NCBI GenBank assembly: GCA_000687675.1
Contig: JHWS01000009.1
Location: 20,243-84,242 of the forward strand
Direction: 5' to 3'
Source of the DNA: Lachnospiraceae bacterium NC2008
GTDB lineage: Bacteria; Bacillota; Clostridia; Lachnospirales; Lachnospiraceae
DNA: 64,000 nt
The notes beneath the pieces were generated by a model. It was not told the DNA's origin and made no database searches. It saw nothing but the letters and a program-made list of their open reading frames with translations. This document shows, in pieces, positions 15,502 to 22,089 of this stretch; position 1 is the stretch's first letter, and the number at the start of each line of letters is the position of its first letter. The position numbers were made by a program, and so were the translations under genes.

Positions 15502-15573
15502 GGGCTTGTAGCTCAACAGGTAGAGCGGGAGACTGAAAATCTCTGTGAGGCGGTTCGACTCCGTCCGAGCCCA
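15502..15573 (+). tRNA. tRNA-Phe (anticodon GAA)
   Basis: Acceptor GGGCTTG/CGAGCCC with one G-T pair, D-arm GCTC-AACAGGTA-GAGC, anticodon stem GGAGA/TCTCT with loop CTGAAAA, T-arm GGCGG-TTCGACT-CCGTC, discriminator A. 4 nt after tRNA-Cys. Confidence 0.9.
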
Positions 15574-15577
15574 TTAT

Positions 15578-15649
15578 GCTTCCTTGGCAGAGCGGATATG
15601 CACCGGCCTTTTAAGCCGTGATATGTGGGTTCAACTCCCATGGGGAGCA
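15578..15649 (+). tRNA. tRNA-Lys (anticodon TTT), divergent
   Basis: Acceptor GCTTCCT/GGGGAGC (two wobble pairs), anticodon loop CTTTTAA, T-arm GTGGG-TTCAACT-CCCAT, discriminator A. The D-arm (GCA...TGC, loop GAGCGGATA) is unusual and quite unlike the common GCTCAGTTGGTAGAGC of tRNA-Lys. The first anticodon-stem pair is C-T. Probably of foreign or specialised origin. Confidence 0.8.
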
Positions 15650-15654
15650 CGTAT

Positions 15655-15727
15655 ACGGTTGTAGCTTAGTTAGTAGAGCAACGGTCTCTTAAACCGAAGG
15701 TCGTGGGTTCGAATCCCACCGACAGTA
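15655..15727 (+). tRNA. tRNA-Lys (anticodon CTT), with mismatches
   Basis: D-arm GCTT-AGTTAGTA-GAGC, anticodon loop CTCTTAA, T-arm GTGGG-TTCGAAT-CCCAC, discriminator A. The acceptor ACGGTTG/CGACAGT has a G3-A70 mismatch, and the first anticodon-stem pair is A-A. It may still be functional but is weakened relative to a normal tRNA. Confidence 0.75.
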
Positions 15728-15731
15728 GTAT

Positions 15732-15804
15732 TGCGGTATAGTTCAATTGGTAGAGCGCCTGATTCTGATTCAGGATGTTGCAGGTTCGAGTCCTGCTACC
15801 GTAG
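15732..15804 (+). tRNA. tRNA-Gln (anticodon CTG)
   Basis: Acceptor TGCGGTA/TACCGTA, D-arm GTTC-AATTGGTA-GAGC, anticodon stem CCTGA/TCAGG with loop TTCTGAT, T-arm GCAGG-TTCGAGT-CCTGC, discriminator G. Well-folded. Confidence 0.9.
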
Positions 15805-15808
15805 TTTT

Positions 15809-15881
15809 GGACATATAGCTCAATTGGCAGAGCGTCCGGCTGTTAACCGGGTGGTTGTGGGTTCAAGTCCCTCTATGTCCG
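15809..15881 (+). tRNA. tRNA-Asn (anticodon GTT)
   Basis: Acceptor GGACATA/TATGTCC, D-arm GCTC-AATTGGCA-GAGC, anticodon loop CTGTTAA, T-loop TTCAAGT (arm GTGGG/CCCTC), discriminator G. Last tRNA of the array. No T-run terminator directly follows. Confidence 0.9.
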
Positions 15882-15953
15882 CTTGAATAGTAAAATATTA
15901 GTGTACTTCAACTAAAGCTCTACCCCATCGCATATATATAGTCTCTTTCTTAT

Positions 15954-16064
15954 CTAATGTCTTAAACCAAGAAGAAACATTGTATATGTATAGACCTGGA
16001 AATCATAGCAATCTGTCTCTGTAGGGATATAACATTTGTGCCTGTTTTTCATTTTGTATGTCAT
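15954..16064 (-). CDS. Possible 36-aa ORF in the 15882-16229 gap
   Basis: An ORF starting MTYKMKNRHKCYIPTE has an excellent GGGGAGA site 5 nt before its ATG (16064) and ends in FLLGLRH. No family recognised; it could be the tail of a degraded gene. The rest of the gap (15882-15953 and 16065-16150) shows nothing else I can name. Confidence 0.3.
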   Translation of the reverse strand: MTYKMKNRHKCYIPTETDCYDFQVYTYTMFLLGLRH

Positions 16065-16152
16065 AGTTGTCTCCCCAATAATATTTAGAAATATCCTTGC
16101 CCTGGCTAATTCTAGCAAAATATAATTAAATGTATCAAGCGTTAAGATGTGG

Positions 16153-16195
16153 TTAACATACAAATATTGAAAGTAAACAAAATGTATGTTAATAT
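16153..16195 (+). promoter_or_regulatory. Palindromic operator around the HipA-like module promoter
   Basis: A perfect 10-bp inverted repeat, TTAACATACA (16153-16162) and TGTATGTTAA (16183-16192), brackets a promoter: TTGAAA (16167-16172), 17-bp spacer, TAATAT (16190-16195). The arms are 30 bp centre to centre. Autoregulation by the toxin-antitoxin-like module downstream is inferred. Confidence 0.65.
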
Positions 16196-16229
16196 CGAAT
16201 TGTAGAAAATACTTATAGGATATAAAACT

Positions 16230-16925
16230 ATGGAAGAAATAAGAAATTTGTACATAGAAGAAAAAAAGAAATATGATAAATATGTTTCTGACTTAGAAGA
16301 GATTGAAGCTAGGTTATGTGCTTATGCAAAAGGACTGAATTCTATTGTTGTGAAGTCTATTGGAGATAATAAATATTATTATAAACAGTGGAGAGACGGA
16401 GAAAAGGTTAAATCACAGCTTATAGGCAAAGCCGAACCTTCTGTAGCGGCGGATATTGAGAATGAGATTGTAACAAGAAAGCAACTAGAAAAGAAAAAAG
16501 CAGAACTAACCATTCTTATTAAAGTGAAGAAAAAAGAAGTTGAAGAACTTCGTAAATATGCTCTGGAACCTTCTATAGAAGAAGATTTTACTTTTGAAGT
16601 CTTTTGGAAGAATGAGCTTTCAGCAAGGGTTAGTGTTAGGAAGAATCAAGTGCATGTTTCAAGATATATTAAAAATCCAGTACGACAGATATTTCATGCA
16701 AATAAAATAAGCAGAAATCAGCTTATGGAAACATTGAAACTTCGCTGTTTAGAAGAAGGCCGGCCTGATATTAATGAATGGCTTAAGTATAGAGGAATTA
16801 GTTCATATAACCCACTTGAGATTGTTAAGAAGACACATGGGGTTTCATATAATGATTATATTTGGATAAGGTTTCCAGGAGAAAATTTGAAAGCAGAAGA
16901 TGTACTTGTCAGAGAAAGGGTGTGA
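16230..16925 (+). CDS. Coiled-coil protein partnered with a HipA-like kinase
   Basis: A 231-aa protein. Residues ~1-110 form a charged coiled coil interrupted by a compact motif KYYYKQWRDGEKVKSQLIGK. The C-terminal part (RYIKNPVRQIFHANKISRN, then KTHGVSYNDYIWIRF) resembles the element that precedes small HipA-like kinases. The stop is 4 nt before the kinase start, so the two are translationally linked. It probably plays the antitoxin or scaffold role, but no clear DNA-binding HTH is visible. It has no strong ribosome site (TATAGGAT about 9 nt before the ATG). Confidence 0.55.
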   Translation: MEEIRNLYIEEKKKYDKYVSDLEEIEARLCAYAKGLNSIVVKSIGDNKYYYKQWRDGEKVKSQLIGKAEPSVAADIENEIVTRKQLEKKKAELTILIKVKKKEVEELRKYALEPSIEEDFTFEVFWKNELSARVSVRKNQVHVSRYIKNPVRQIFHANKISRNQLMETLKLRCLEEGRPDINEWLKYRGISSYNPLEIVKKTHGVSYNDYIWIRFPGENLKAEDVLVRERV

Positions 16926-16929
16926 AAGC

Positions 16930-17679
16930 ATGTTTAATGTAAAATTGAACAGTGAATACATAGTTGAAACTGTGGGTACATCAGAGGGGACACAGATTAA
17001 ATACAAAAAGGGTGGATACTGGTATAAACTTGATAATCGTGGGAATGAAGGCTTATGTGAGTATCTCGCTTCAAAGTTTTTGACTTTTACATCACTATCA
17101 AAGGAAGAATATGTTCTTTATGAACAGGGGATGATTAACGGTAGACCTGGATGTAGAAGTAAAGATTTTATTGGAGATAGTAGCAAAGAACTAATTACTT
17201 TATATCGATTATATAATAATGAGACTGGCGAGAATCTAGCAAAAGTAATAGCGGGATTTGATGACATGGAAGATAGAATCGGTTATGTTATAAATTTTGT
17301 AAAAAAGGTATGTGGAATAGATTACACCGACTATCTTAGAAAGATAATAACACTTGATGCGATTATTCTTAATGAGGACAGGCACGTCAATAACTTGACA
17401 CTATTGTATGATGGTGTTGAGTTTCGACCTGCTCCTATATTTGATAATGGTTGTTCACTTCTTACAGCAAACCAATCTAAGAAAATGAATGCAGATATTA
17501 GTGACAATGTTAAGCGTGTTATTGCTAAACCATTTAGTGGATCTTTTGAGAAACAATATAAATATTTTGGACAAGGATTCACTTTTGATAAAAATGAAGT
17601 GTTATCTTGGCTAGAGACAGAACCAAAATCTGAGGAAAGAGATATACTTATATATCAAGTTGAGAACTGTAACTTATAA
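16930..17679 (+). CDS. Small HipA-like (CtkA/HipT-type) protein kinase, putative toxin
   Basis: A 249-aa HipA C-terminal-type kinase. The catalytic region reads ITLDAIILNEDRHVNNLTLL (catalytic Asp and Asn in DRHVNN) followed by APIFDNGCSLL (metal-binding Asp in the DFG-like position). It is shorter than classic HipA (~440 aa) because the N-terminal subdomain-1 is missing, as in split HipT/HipS-type systems. HipA family kinases phosphorylate tRNA synthetases or other targets and cause dormancy. The ATG at 16930 is chosen over an upstream start inside the preceding gene; AAAGGG lies upstream. Confidence 0.8.
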   Translation: MFNVKLNSEYIVETVGTSEGTQIKYKKGGYWYKLDNRGNEGLCEYLASKFLTFTSLSKEEYVLYEQGMINGRPGCRSKDFIGDSSKELITLYRLYNNETGENLAKVIAGFDDMEDRIGYVINFVKKVCGIDYTDYLRKIITLDAIILNEDRHVNNLTLLYDGVEFRPAPIFDNGCSLLTANQSKKMNADISDNVKRVIAKPFSGSFEKQYKYFGQGFTFDKNEVLSWLETEPKSEERDILIYQVENCNL

Positions 17680-17702
17680 TCCACAAGGCGGAGGTAAGAA
17701 AT

Positions 17703-17906
17703 ATGAGTATTACTGAATACAATGAAGAAGAAACAATGAAGTTGTTTGCTGCAGAATTTCGAGAAGAAGGTGCTGAGCAAAAACAGCATGAGAATGTGAT
17801 TCGTATGCTTGGGAAAAATGTTTCTCCAGAGAATATTGCAAACTACTTGGATGTTTCTGTAGATTACGTGAAGCAGATTGAAGCAGAGATGCTTGCGAAG
17901 GTGTAG
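17703..17906 (+). CDS. Small protein resembling the C-terminal tail of Rpn-type nucleases
   Basis: A 67-aa product: acidic N-terminus, then IRMLGKNVSPENIANYLDVSVDYVKQIE. This helix-turn-helix-like tail is common at the ends of Rpn/PD-(D/E)XK transposase-like proteins in Lachnospiraceae, but no nuclease domain precedes it. It has its own good ribosome site (GGCGGAGG). It is either a remnant or a genuine small protein of the module, 23 nt after the kinase. Confidence 0.55.
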   Translation: MSITEYNEEETMKLFAAEFREEGAEQKQHENVIRMLGKNVSPENIANYLDVSVDYVKQIEAEMLAKV

Positions 17907-17964
17907 AAATTGCATTATATCAAGATATTTATTGGATAGACATTAGACGAAGGACAAATAAAAT

Positions 17965-18513
17965 ATGTCACAAACATTTGCGGTTATAGATACAGAAACT
18001 AATTGGGATAATGAAGTTATGTCTGTAGGTATAGTTATTGCCAGAGATGGAGATTTTGAACCTATAGATACCTGTTATATTATATTTGAGGAGGCAGCCA
18101 AAGTTGGTGGCCTCTTTTCAAGTTCTCTTTATATAGAAGGACAGGACTATAAGACTCTTGCTAAGAGAGTAGGGATTGCTGAAATTAAAGACTTCTTAAA
18201 TAAACATGATATTCAAGAAGTGTTTGCTTATAATGCATCGTTTGACTATCGTTGTCTGCCTGAACTATCAGCTTACAGCTGGCATGATATCTTAAGACTT
18301 GCAGCATATAAGCAGTATAATCCAGCTATCCCAGCTAACGCGCCTTGCTGTAAAACTGGAAGACTTAAGTGCGGCTACAAAGTGGAGGATATTCTTTGTA
18401 TGTTTGGGGAAGGTGGATATATGGAACTTCATAATGCACTTACGGATGCAGTGGACGAACTAAGGATTATGAAGCATTTGCAGCATCTAATAGACGTATA
18501 TCCAAAATTGTAA
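17965..18513 (+). CDS. DEDDh 3'-5' exonuclease (DnaQ-like)
   Basis: A 182-aa exonuclease with motif I FAVIDTETNW (Asp, Glu), motif II AYNASFDYR (Asp) and motif III HNALTDAVDE (His, Asp). This is the DnaQ/RNase T-type fold acting on single-stranded DNA or RNA ends. It lies at the end of the accessory region after the HipA-like module. A weak ACGAAGGAC site precedes the ATG. Whether it trims RNA (relevant to the nearby repair genes) or DNA is unknown. Confidence 0.85.
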   Translation: MSQTFAVIDTETNWDNEVMSVGIVIARDGDFEPIDTCYIIFEEAAKVGGLFSSSLYIEGQDYKTLAKRVGIAEIKDFLNKHDIQEVFAYNASFDYRCLPELSAYSWHDILRLAAYKQYNPAIPANAPCCKTGRLKCGYKVEDILCMFGEGGYMELHNALTDAVDELRIMKHLQHLIDVYPKL

Positions 18514-18616
18514 AAATTTTTTGAGATTTACCATAAATAGTTGAAACTCGTTTCGTGTAATAAACATAAGCGATAAAAAATAACAATTTAAAGTTATGAA
18601 ACGGAGAAAAATTATT

Positions 18617-19225
18617 ATGAAATTTAAGAAGTTAACAGTATTAGCATTAGTAGCTTGCCTTGCATTTACAGCATGTGGTAAGGACAAGGAAGAACCATCA
18701 CAGGTAAATGAAGAGCCTACAGCTCAGGTATCGGTAGTTACAGAACCATCAGAGCCACAGGAAGTGGTTACAGAGCCATCAGAGGTTCAGGAACCAGAAG
18801 AACCAGGAAGTTCTACAACTACTACAGAACCTTCAACATATCTTACATCAGGCACAGTAGGTGATTATGCATATGTAATCGAGCCAGGTTTTGCTGATAG
18901 CAAAGAGTACTATGCAGAGGATCTTAAGAATCATTGCTGGATTTTTGAATCCTTAGAAGAGGTAGATACACCGATTTGGGTTACTATTTCATCAGGTGAA
19001 AAGTCTCACGGTGGTTATGGTATCGGTGTTGTAGATATTACAGAAGAAGATGACGGAACTATCCTTATTACTGTAGAGGAAACTTCTCCTGCTCCAGATC
19101 AGGTAACCACAGAAGCAATTGAAACACCTAATGTTACAGTTAGATTCGACTATGGTATTAAGGGAACACCAGAAAGTTTCAAGGTAGTTAATACAGCAGG
19201 CGTAGAAATCCCTAGCGCATATTAA
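18617..19225 (+). CDS. Secreted lipoprotein, paralog of the one at 24471
   Basis: A 202-aa lipoprotein: signal peptide MKFKKLTVLALVACLAFTAC with Cys20 as the lipid site, a low-complexity stalk of EPSE/VQEP repeats (about residues 40-75), then a ~125-aa globular domain with YLTSGTVGDYAYVIEPGF, LKNHCWIFESLEE and VDITEEDDGTILITVEETSP. The start at 18617 follows ACGGAGAAAA; an earlier in-frame ATG overlaps that site. A near-identical gene lies at 24471 on the other side of the TetR-MFS-ABC operon. No known family recognised. Confidence 0.75.
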   Translation: MKFKKLTVLALVACLAFTACGKDKEEPSQVNEEPTAQVSVVTEPSEPQEVVTEPSEVQEPEEPGSSTTTTEPSTYLTSGTVGDYAYVIEPGFADSKEYYAEDLKNHCWIFESLEEVDTPIWVTISSGEKSHGGYGIGVVDITEEDDGTILITVEETSPAPDQVTTEAIETPNVTVRFDYGIKGTPESFKVVNTAGVEIPSAY

Positions 19226-19287
19226 TTAGCTAACAAACGGAATCCACTTGCTAACGTGTGGCTCGTTTCCGCAATATAGTAAATCCT

Positions 19288-19318
19288 ACACCAGGTTTGA
19301 TTAACCTGGTGTTTTTTT
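19288..19318 (+). terminator. Terminator after the first paralogous lipoprotein
   Basis: Perfect 10-bp stem ACACCAGGTT/AACCTGGTGT with a 5-nt loop and seven T. Confidence 0.92.
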
Positions 19319-19329
19319 ATTTTTAAATT

Positions 19330-19399
19330 CGACTGATAGTCGAAAAAATTATTGACATGATAAAAATAATGCTATATCTTAAAAATAGACTAACGGTCG
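19330..19399 (+). promoter_or_regulatory. TetR operators flanking the promoter of the efflux operon
   Basis: CGACT-GAT-AGTCG (19330-19342) is an exact inverted repeat, and a related site GACTAACGGTCG lies at 19388-19399. Between them is a promoter TTGACA (19352-19357), 17-bp spacer, TATCTT (19375-19380). The TetR gene begins 50 nt downstream, so autorepression is expected. Confidence 0.75.
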
Positions 19400-19448
19400 A
19401 AAATTAAAATCAACATAGAAATTAATATAAAAAATAACTGGAGACACA

Positions 19449-20054
19449 ATGAAAAAAGGCGAAAGAAGAAAACAAGAATTACTTAAGATAGCTTACAAGA
19501 TGTTCCTTACAAAAGGATATGAGAATACAAGCGTTGATGACATTATCGAAGTGGCTGGTATAGCAAAGGGAACATACTACTACTATTTCGAAAGCAAAGA
19601 ACAAACACTTGAAGAAGTTATAGATATGATGCTTGATGCTATGGTGGAAAAAGCTGAGATGGTGCAGGCTCAGGAACTTCCTGTTCAGCAGAAACTTATA
19701 GGGGTCATGATGTGTTTTAGACCGGATGAAAGCGAGGCTACTATAGGTGAAGCACTTCATAATCAGGAGAATATCGTGATGCACGAGAAAACTAACAGAA
19801 AACTAATTGAGAGAGCAGTTCCTATTCTTGCAAAAGTTGCAAAGCAGGCTGTGGATGAAGGTATCGCGGCTTGTGATGATTTAGAAGAGAGGGTGAAGAT
19901 GATTCTGATTCTAAGTAGCGCACTCTTTGATGACAATATGGGCGGTCAGCCTAATATAGATGTATTTGTTGATGTTATTGAAAGAATCTTATACGCAAAG
20001 CCAGGAACCTTTGACTTTATAAGGATGTTGGTAGAGGGAGGAAATAATGAGTAA
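19449..20054 (+). CDS. TetR/AcrR-family repressor
   Basis: A 201-aa regulator with the typical N-terminal HTH: AYKMFLTKGYENTSVDDIIEVAGIAKGTYYYYFESKEQTL. The C-terminal ligand-binding part is divergent. Ribosome site TGGAGA. Its last codons overlap the MFS gene by 8 nt, so it is the first cistron of an efflux operon that it likely represses. The inducing ligand is unknown. Confidence 0.9.
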   Translation: MKKGERRKQELLKIAYKMFLTKGYENTSVDDIIEVAGIAKGTYYYYFESKEQTLEEVIDMMLDAMVEKAEMVQAQELPVQQKLIGVMMCFRPDESEATIGEALHNQENIVMHEKTNRKLIERAVPILAKVAKQAVDEGIAACDDLEERVKMILILSSALFDDNMGGQPNIDVFVDVIERILYAKPGTFDFIRMLVEGGNNE

Positions 20055-21288
20055 GAATTATAAAAAGTTCCTTTTGCTTTGGTCTGGAGAACTTATCTCT
20101 TCAATAGGTGGAGGATTAACAAGCTTCGGACTTGGAGTATATATATTTAACACTACTGGTTCTGCCACAGGTATGGCACTGGTAACTCTTCTTGGATTTC
20201 TGCCAACTCTTCTTTTGAGCACACCTGCAGGTGTTCTTGCAGACAGATATGACAGAAGGCTTCTTATGATGATAGGAGATGGATGCTCGGCTCTTGGTGT
20301 GATCTATATCCTCATTGCTATGCTTAGAGGCAATGCTTCTTTGCTGGAGATATGTATAGGTGTATCTGTAAGTGCAATCTTTTCTGCACTTCTTGAACCA
20401 TCATATAGAGCTACTATAACAGACCTTCTTACAAAGGAAGAATTTTCTAAGGCCAATGGCCTTGTTTCTCTTGCGGGAAGTGCAAGATACCTCTTCTCGC
20501 CGGTTATAGCCGGCTTCCTTCTTGGAGTAAGTGATGTGAAGCTTCTTCTTATTATAGATATCTGCACATTCTTTCTGACTGTTATAAGTGCAGCGGTTGT
20601 TAGGAAAGGACTTCCGGAAACCGAAAAGAAAGAGAATAAATCATTTATGAAAAGTTTTAAAGAGGGCTGGAGCATAATCAGTAAGAATAAGGGGATAGTG
20701 ATGCTGATAGTTGTATCTTCTGCTATTACTATGTTTATGGGGATGTTCCAGGTATTAGTTGAGCCTTATGTTCTTTCTTTCTCAGGGGCTAAAACTCTTG
20801 GAGTAGCAGAAACTGTATGTGCCTGCGGAATGCTTATATCAGCTGTATATCTTGGAATAAAAGGAATAAAGAAAAACTATACAAACCATATGGCCATATC
20901 ACTTGCTATGGCAGGAGTGTGCATGTTCTTCTTTGTAATAAAAGAAAATATCTATATTAACTGCGCTTTTGGCTTGCTTTTCTTTATGATGCTTCCGGTT
21001 GCCAATAACTGTCTTGATTATCTTGCCAGAACTAATATCCCGTCAGAGGCTCAGGGAAGAGCTTGGGGCTTTATCGGATCTTTATCCCAGATGGGCTATG
21101 TGGTTGCATATGCAGTATCAGGCGTTTCAGCAGATGCCATTGGAAAGATAACAGGCCAGGGCGTAGGTAAAGGCTCAGCAGTAGTAATACAGATTGCAGG
21201 GATTATGTTAGCGCTTATAGCTCTTTCTATCTTGCCTATGAAAAGCGTTCGAGCCTTGGAAGAAAACGTTAACAGGCAGCAGTCATAG
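20047..21288 (+). CDS. MFS efflux transporter
   Basis: A 413-aa major facilitator with about 12 hydrophobic segments and the loop 2-3 motif GVLADRYDRRLLM. It resembles macrolide/antibiotic efflux-type MFS proteins of Firmicutes (MefA-like layout, C-terminal half with SEAQGRAWGFIGSLSQMG). It overlaps tetR and is followed 28 nt later by an ABC ATPase; a GAGGGAGGAC site precedes that next gene. Substrate not predictable. Confidence 0.88.
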   Translation: MSKNYKKFLLLWSGELISSIGGGLTSFGLGVYIFNTTGSATGMALVTLLGFLPTLLLSTPAGVLADRYDRRLLMMIGDGCSALGVIYILIAMLRGNASLLEICIGVSVSAIFSALLEPSYRATITDLLTKEEFSKANGLVSLAGSARYLFSPVIAGFLLGVSDVKLLLIIDICTFFLTVISAAVVRKGLPETEKKENKSFMKSFKEGWSIISKNKGIVMLIVVSSAITMFMGMFQVLVEPYVLSFSGAKTLGVAETVCACGMLISAVYLGIKGIKKNYTNHMAISLAMAGVCMFFFVIKENIYINCAFGLLFFMMLPVANNCLDYLARTNIPSEAQGRAWGFIGSLSQMGYVVAYAVSGVSADAIGKITGQGVGKGSAVVIQIAGIMLALIALSILPMKSVRALEENVNRQQS

Positions 21289-21316
21289 GCATAGAAGAGG
21301 CGAGGGAGGACATAAC

Positions 21317-22054
21317 ATGAAAGAGATATTAAAAGTTACGAATATAGCTAAAGATGGAATCTTAAACAACATAAGCTTCACCATGGAAGCTGGAGAGATG
21401 GTTGCTATCATGGGACCCTCAGGTTCGGGTAAATCAACCCTTCTTTACAATGTATCAGGCATGGACCATGCTGACGGGGGAGAAGTTTTTATTGGAGATA
21501 GTGAAATAACAAAACTATCTGAAGAGGACAAATCTAAGGTAAGGCTTACCAAAATGGGATTTGTCTTCCAGCAGATGAATGTCCTTTCAAATCTTAATCT
21601 AATTGATAACATCATGTTCCCTGCTCTTTATGCAAAGGGAAAGAAGCATGAGAAAACTGTAAGGCAGCAGGCTCTAGCGCTTATGGAAGAGTTTGAGATT
21701 GCTGACCTTGCAGATCATATGACTAATCAGGTTTCAGGAGGTCAGCTTCAGAGAGCCTGCATAGTAAGAAGTATGATGATGGAGCCGGAAATCCTTTTTG
21801 CAGACGAGCCAACAGGAGCGCTTAATCAGAAGGCAGCAGGAACAGTTATTGATGCATTTTTAAAGATAAACAAAAAAGGTACTTCTATCATGATGGTAAC
21901 TCATGACAGCAAGGTCGCCATCAAGTGCGACAGAGTTCTCTATATATTAGACGGACAGCTTAGGGGAGAACTTCTTCTTGGCAAATACCAAAAAGAAGAG
22001 GAAGAAGAACGTCAGAAGAAGATAAATACCTGGCTTAGTTCATTTGGCTGGTAA
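21317..22054 (+). CDS. ABC transporter ATPase (MacB/LolD type)
   Basis: A 245-aa ATPase with Walker A GPSGSGKST, Q-loop VFQQMN, signature VSGGQLQRA (variant of LSGGQ), Walker B ILFADEP, and H-loop MMVTHDS. It pairs with the large FtsX-like permease that follows after 35 nt. Such mechanotransmission-type ABC systems export peptides or respond to antimicrobial peptides rather than import solutes. Confidence 0.92.
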   Translation: MKEILKVTNIAKDGILNNISFTMEAGEMVAIMGPSGSGKSTLLYNVSGMDHADGGEVFIGDSEITKLSEEDKSKVRLTKMGFVFQQMNVLSNLNLIDNIMFPALYAKGKKHEKTVRQQALALMEEFEIADLADHMTNQVSGGQLQRACIVRSMMMEPEILFADEPTGALNQKAAGTVIDAFLKINKKGTSIMMVTHDSKVAIKCDRVLYILDGQLRGELLLGKYQKEEEEERQKKINTWLSSFGW

Positions 22055-22089
22055 ATGCTTTCACCACATTCATATTTGGAGATGAATAT

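Noticed and set aside
18700..18800. A tandem DNA repeat or CRISPR-like array
   Set aside because: The repetition is codon-level, from EPSE/VQEP stalk repeats in the lipoprotein, with no spacer-repeat pattern.
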